Source of the DNA: Maribacter arenosus
GTDB lineage: Bacteria > Bacteroidota > Bacteroidia > Flavobacteriales > Flavobacteriaceae
Assembly: GCF_014610845.1 (NCBI RefSeq)
Contig: NZ_JABTCG010000002.1
Location: forward strand, 496,001-560,000
Length of the DNA stretch: 64,000 nt
Direction of reading: 5' to 3'
A program made the translations under genes and the position numbers. The notes beneath the pieces are model-generated. The model ran no database searches. It was not told where the DNA came from and was given only the letters and a program-made list of their open reading frames with translations. Position 1 is the stretch's first letter. Each line of letters starts with the position of its first letter. Positions 61,646-64,000 of this stretch are shown here, in pieces.

Positions 61646-62539
61646 ATGAACAGTTCAAACAATGCTTCATCGACAGTACTTGTAGCTGGTGCTACGGGAT
61701 TTTTAGGCAGTGAAATCTGCCGTCAATTACGGCAAAAGAATAAGAAGGTAAAGGGTTTAGTGCGCGCCAGTTCCGACCCAACAAAAGTGGCCCATTTAAA
61801 GGAATTAGGGGTTGAAACCACAGTAGGTGATTTAAAAGATAAGGCGTCATTACGTACTGCCCTGTCCGGGGTTACGTCCGTTATTTCCACCGTTTCCTCA
61901 ACGTTGTCCCGACAGGAAGGGGATTCCATCCAAGCCGTGGATGACGATGGGCAAATTAATTTGATCGATGCTGCGGTGGGTGCCGGTATCGGTCAATTCG
62001 TATATGTATCGTTCTGTACCATGTTGGGTGAATTTCCCTTACAGACGGCCAAACGCAAGGTAGAGCAACATCTCGAAGCAAGTGGATTGAACTATACCGT
62101 TTTACTCCCCACCTGTTTTATGGAAGTATGGCTTGGTCCGGCCTTGGGTTTTGATACTGCCAACGGCAAAGTCACCATCTATGGGGACGGGAAGAACCGG
62201 GTTTCCTGGATATCGTTAAAAGACGTTGCGTCATTTGCCGTAGCCGCCTTGGATAACCCCAAGGCCATGAACAAACGTATTGACCTAGGGGGGCCAGAGG
62301 CCTTGAGTCCCCTCGAAGTCGTGAAAATTTTCGAGACACTCCAAGGAAGGAAATTTGAACTCGAATTTGTTCCCGAAGCAGCCCTGAAAGCACAAAGGGA
62401 TGCGGCTGAAGACCCCTTAAGTGCATCCTTCGCCTCCCTTATGTTGAATGTAGCGAAAGGCAGTGAAATCAATATGGAACCCGCTAATGCCCTATTTCAA
62501 CTACCCTTGATCTCTGTGAGTGATTTCGCAAAAGGGTAA
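61646..62539 (+). CDS. SDR-family (atypical, NmrA-like) NAD(P)-binding protein
   Basis: 297 residues. N-terminal Rossmann G-A-T-G-F-L-G near residue 14, G-D-L-K-D near 54, V-Y-V-S-F-C near 122 and a K-x-x-x-E in the helix that replaces the YxxxK motif, as in NmrA/atypical SDRs. Could be a regulatory dehydrogenase or epimerase; substrate unknown. Confidence 0.85.
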   Translation: MNSSNNASSTVLVAGATGFLGSEICRQLRQKNKKVKGLVRASSDPTKVAHLKELGVETTVGDLKDKASLRTALSGVTSVISTVSSTLSRQEGDSIQAVDDDGQINLIDAAVGAGIGQFVYVSFCTMLGEFPLQTAKRKVEQHLEASGLNYTVLLPTCFMEVWLGPALGFDTANGKVTIYGDGKNRVSWISLKDVASFAVAALDNPKAMNKRIDLGGPEALSPLEVVKIFETLQGRKFELEFVPEAALKAQRDAAEDPLSASFASLMLNVAKGSEINMEPANALFQLPLISVSDFAKG

Positions 62540-62577
62540 TCCTATTTTTGATTGATAGGCGAAAACAACAGCACACA

Positions 62578-63228
62578 GTGAGTTTGGAGTATTAAGTAAG
62601 AAGTTTGAAGTCTGACATCTGAACTCTTATCTCTGATCTCTGATCTCTGGTTTAAGGTTTCTGGTTTCTGGTTTCTGGTTTCTGGTTGATGTAAGTCAAA
62701 AGTTGGAACGTTGGAACGTTGGAAAGTTGAAGGTTGGAGTTTGATGTATTTAGTACAAAGTATAGAGTATTAAGTACGTAGTTTGAAGTCTGACATCTGA
62801 ACTCTTATCTCTGACCTCTGATCTCTGATTTCTGGTTTCTGGTTTCTGGTTTCTGGTTTCTGGTTGATGTAAGTCAAAAGTTGGAACGTTGGAACGTTGG
62901 AAAGTTGAAGGTTGGAGTTTGGAGTTTGATGTATTTAGTACAAAGTATAGAGAATTAAGTACGTAGTTTGAAGTCTGACATCTGAAGTCTGACATCAGAC
63001 ATCTGGTTTAGGGTTTCTTGTTTCTGGTTGATGTAAGTCAAATGTCGAAAGTTGGAACGTTGGAAAGTTGGAAAGTTGAAGGTTGGAGTTTGGAGTTTGG
63101 AGTTTGGAGTTTGGAGTTTGATGTATTTAGTACAAAGTATAGGGTATTAAGTACGAAGTTTGAAGTCTGACATCTGAACTCTTATCTCTGATCTCTGAAA
63201 TCTGATTTCTGGTTTCTAGATTCTGGTC
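62578..63228 (+). repeat. Higher-order heptad super-repeat
   Basis: The block TCTGACATCT begins at 62611, 62789, 62974 and 63166, i.e. periods of 178, 185 and 192 bp, which increase by exactly one heptad each. Each unit has the same order: TCTGANN, TTTCTGG, GATGTAAGTCAA, GTTGGAAC, GTTGGAG/GTTTGGA, RAGTACN. Internal landmarks (GATGTAAGTC at 62688, 62866, 63030) also differ by multiples of 7. Confidence 0.95.
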
Positions 63229-63628
63229 ACTAATCCCATTGAGATCGCTTAGTGCCTTGCGGAGACGACCTATAGAAACATTAGGATGGCAATAAGTTCC
63301 ATGGAGTCGTCCCTTATCCGCAGCATAGGGTTTGAAAGCTCCGATAACAGGAGGTGCGGTACGCAACGACGCGGAGTTTCAGACACGGTTTTTCTTTTGG
63401 GAAAAGAAAAAATGCCTCGGATAAGGCGCCTTTTCCCTGCCTGCCGGCAGGCAGGTTTTTTTCGGTTTCTTTGGGCGAGCAAAGAAATCGAAGATTCACG
63501 AACTCTTTTTCTAAAACAAAAATAGCGTGAGCTAAATGAAAAATCACTCGCTTTGGTTACCAATACCCATAAGATCGCTTAGTGCCTTGCGAAGACGACC
63601 TATAGAAACATTAGGATGGCGATAAGTT
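63229..63628 (+). repeat. Type-1 dispersed element, copy D (plus partial second left end)
   Basis: Palindrome CCTGCCTGCC.. at 63436-63455. Ends with the CCCATAAGATCGCTTAG... repeat, immediately followed by TATAGAAACATTAGGATGG, which is the start of another element interior. Confidence 0.85.
63312..63426 (+). ncRNA. Candidate structured core of type-1 element, copy D
   Basis: CCTTATCCG (63312-63320) and CGGATAAGG (63418-63426). Apical hexamer is GGTACG here. Confidence 0.35.
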
Positions 63629-63680
63629 AACTGCGGGAGCTCATCGAATTCATTTCTTCGACTTTTTACCAAAGTTCGAT

Positions 63681-64000
63681 TTACTTTTTTGATTGATTCT
63701 TAAGATCGAAATTTTCCTGTTCTATCTCTCTTGCTTTTGATAAAGCCGAAGCCGCCAATCCTGCAGGAACAGTAACAATTCCTACGCCTATGATCAATAC
63801 CACAAATGTAAAAATCTTCCCTCCTGCGGTTATTGGATATACATCCCCATAACCCACCGTTGTTAGGGTGACTATGGACCACCAAAGACTATGGAAAATA
63901 GATGAGAATAATTCAGGTTGCGCCTCATTTTCAAAAAAGTAAATCCCACATGATGTGAGGTAGATAAGAATTAAAGTGATAATGAAAAAAAGTACAATTT
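63681..64000 (-). CDS. Voltage-gated-type potassium channel, C-terminal part (partial)
   Basis: Open minus-strand frame from the window edge to a TAA at 63681-63683. One membrane helix (I-V-L-F-F-I-I-T-L-I), a pore loop with the selectivity filter T-L-T-T-V-G-Y-G-D and a second pore helix (F-T-F-V-V-L-I-I-G-V-G), then a short charged C-terminus ending NQSKK. Family: two-pore-helix K+ channel or the pore of a six-helix channel; the N-terminus is outside the window. Inner membrane. Confidence 0.9.
   Translation of the reverse strand, partial: IVLFFIITLILIYLTSCGIYFFENEAQPELFSSIFHSLWWSIVTLTTVGYGDVYPITAGGKIFTFVVLIIGVGIVTVPAGLAASALSKAREIEQENFDLKNQSKK

Larger units (their letters stand above)
62540..63680. 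other. 1141-nt intergenic region: ordered heptad super-repeat and type-1 copy D
   Basis: 62578-63228 is heptads organised in a higher-order repeat, followed by type-1 copy D (63229-63597) and a second, partial left end (63601-63628). No gene. Confidence 0.8.

Overview
The window is chromosomal DNA of a member of the Bacteroidota, most likely a marine Flavobacteriaceae (Maribacter/Zobellia/Muricauda-like). The evidence is a hybrid two-component system with a periplasmic propeller, a flavobacterial-type SUF operon containing DUF2480 and DUF3078 genes, eukaryote-like class Ia ribonucleotide reductase, many lipoproteins and SusE/OMP-like barrels, and promoters of the Bacteroidota TTG-N18/19-TAnnTTTG type. 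There are no rRNA or tRNA genes and no transposase, integrase or CRISPR array that I can see. The genus is an inference.

Layout. 1-8.5 kb: small secreted proteins, a 1346-aa hybrid sensor/AraC regulator, a decayed lectin-like lipoprotein gene and a run of secreted unknowns. 8.8-12.5 kb: nrdB-nrdA. 12.6-22.1 kb (minus): the SUF iron-sulfur operon sufA-sufB-sufC-sufD-sufS-sufE-sufT-DUF2480-DUF3078, interrupted by three four-helix-bundle (23S IVS family) genes (one intact, one frameshifted, one 3' remnant) and an outer-membrane protein gene. 22.3-30.2 kb: phosphorylase-like enzyme, two propeller lipoproteins, thiL and brnQ. 30.4-40.7 kb: accessory lipoproteins, amidohydrolase, VOC, DinB, two double-glycine leader peptides, a histone-H1-like protein, a cyclase-like AraC regulator and a C_GCAxxG_C_C protein. 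40.8-45.6 kb: an ECF sigma/anti-sigma envelope module bounded by direct repeats of the C_GCAxxG_C_C gene end. 45.9-56.4 kb: a defense island (minus) with a nuclease, two complementary N6-methyltransferase ORFs, a GIY-YIG-like helicase and McrBC with an EVE domain. 57-64 kb: a few isolated genes (CopD-like, cDPGS-like, DUF2188, SDR, K+ channel) separated by large repeat regions.

The most unusual feature is the intergenic DNA. Long stretches are degenerate heptanucleotide arrays in exact 7-nt register (e.g. 18 successive RAGTNYN heptads at 56935-57060). They sit between copies of two palindrome-rich dispersed elements. One of these (type 1, four copies, all in the same orientation) has terminal direct repeats and a core of about 115 nt with nested complementary segments like a structured RNA. 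Heptads also border the four-helix-bundle genes inside the suf operon, which suggests, without proving, that these small genes and the heptad arrays belong to one mobile or repeat-maintenance system.
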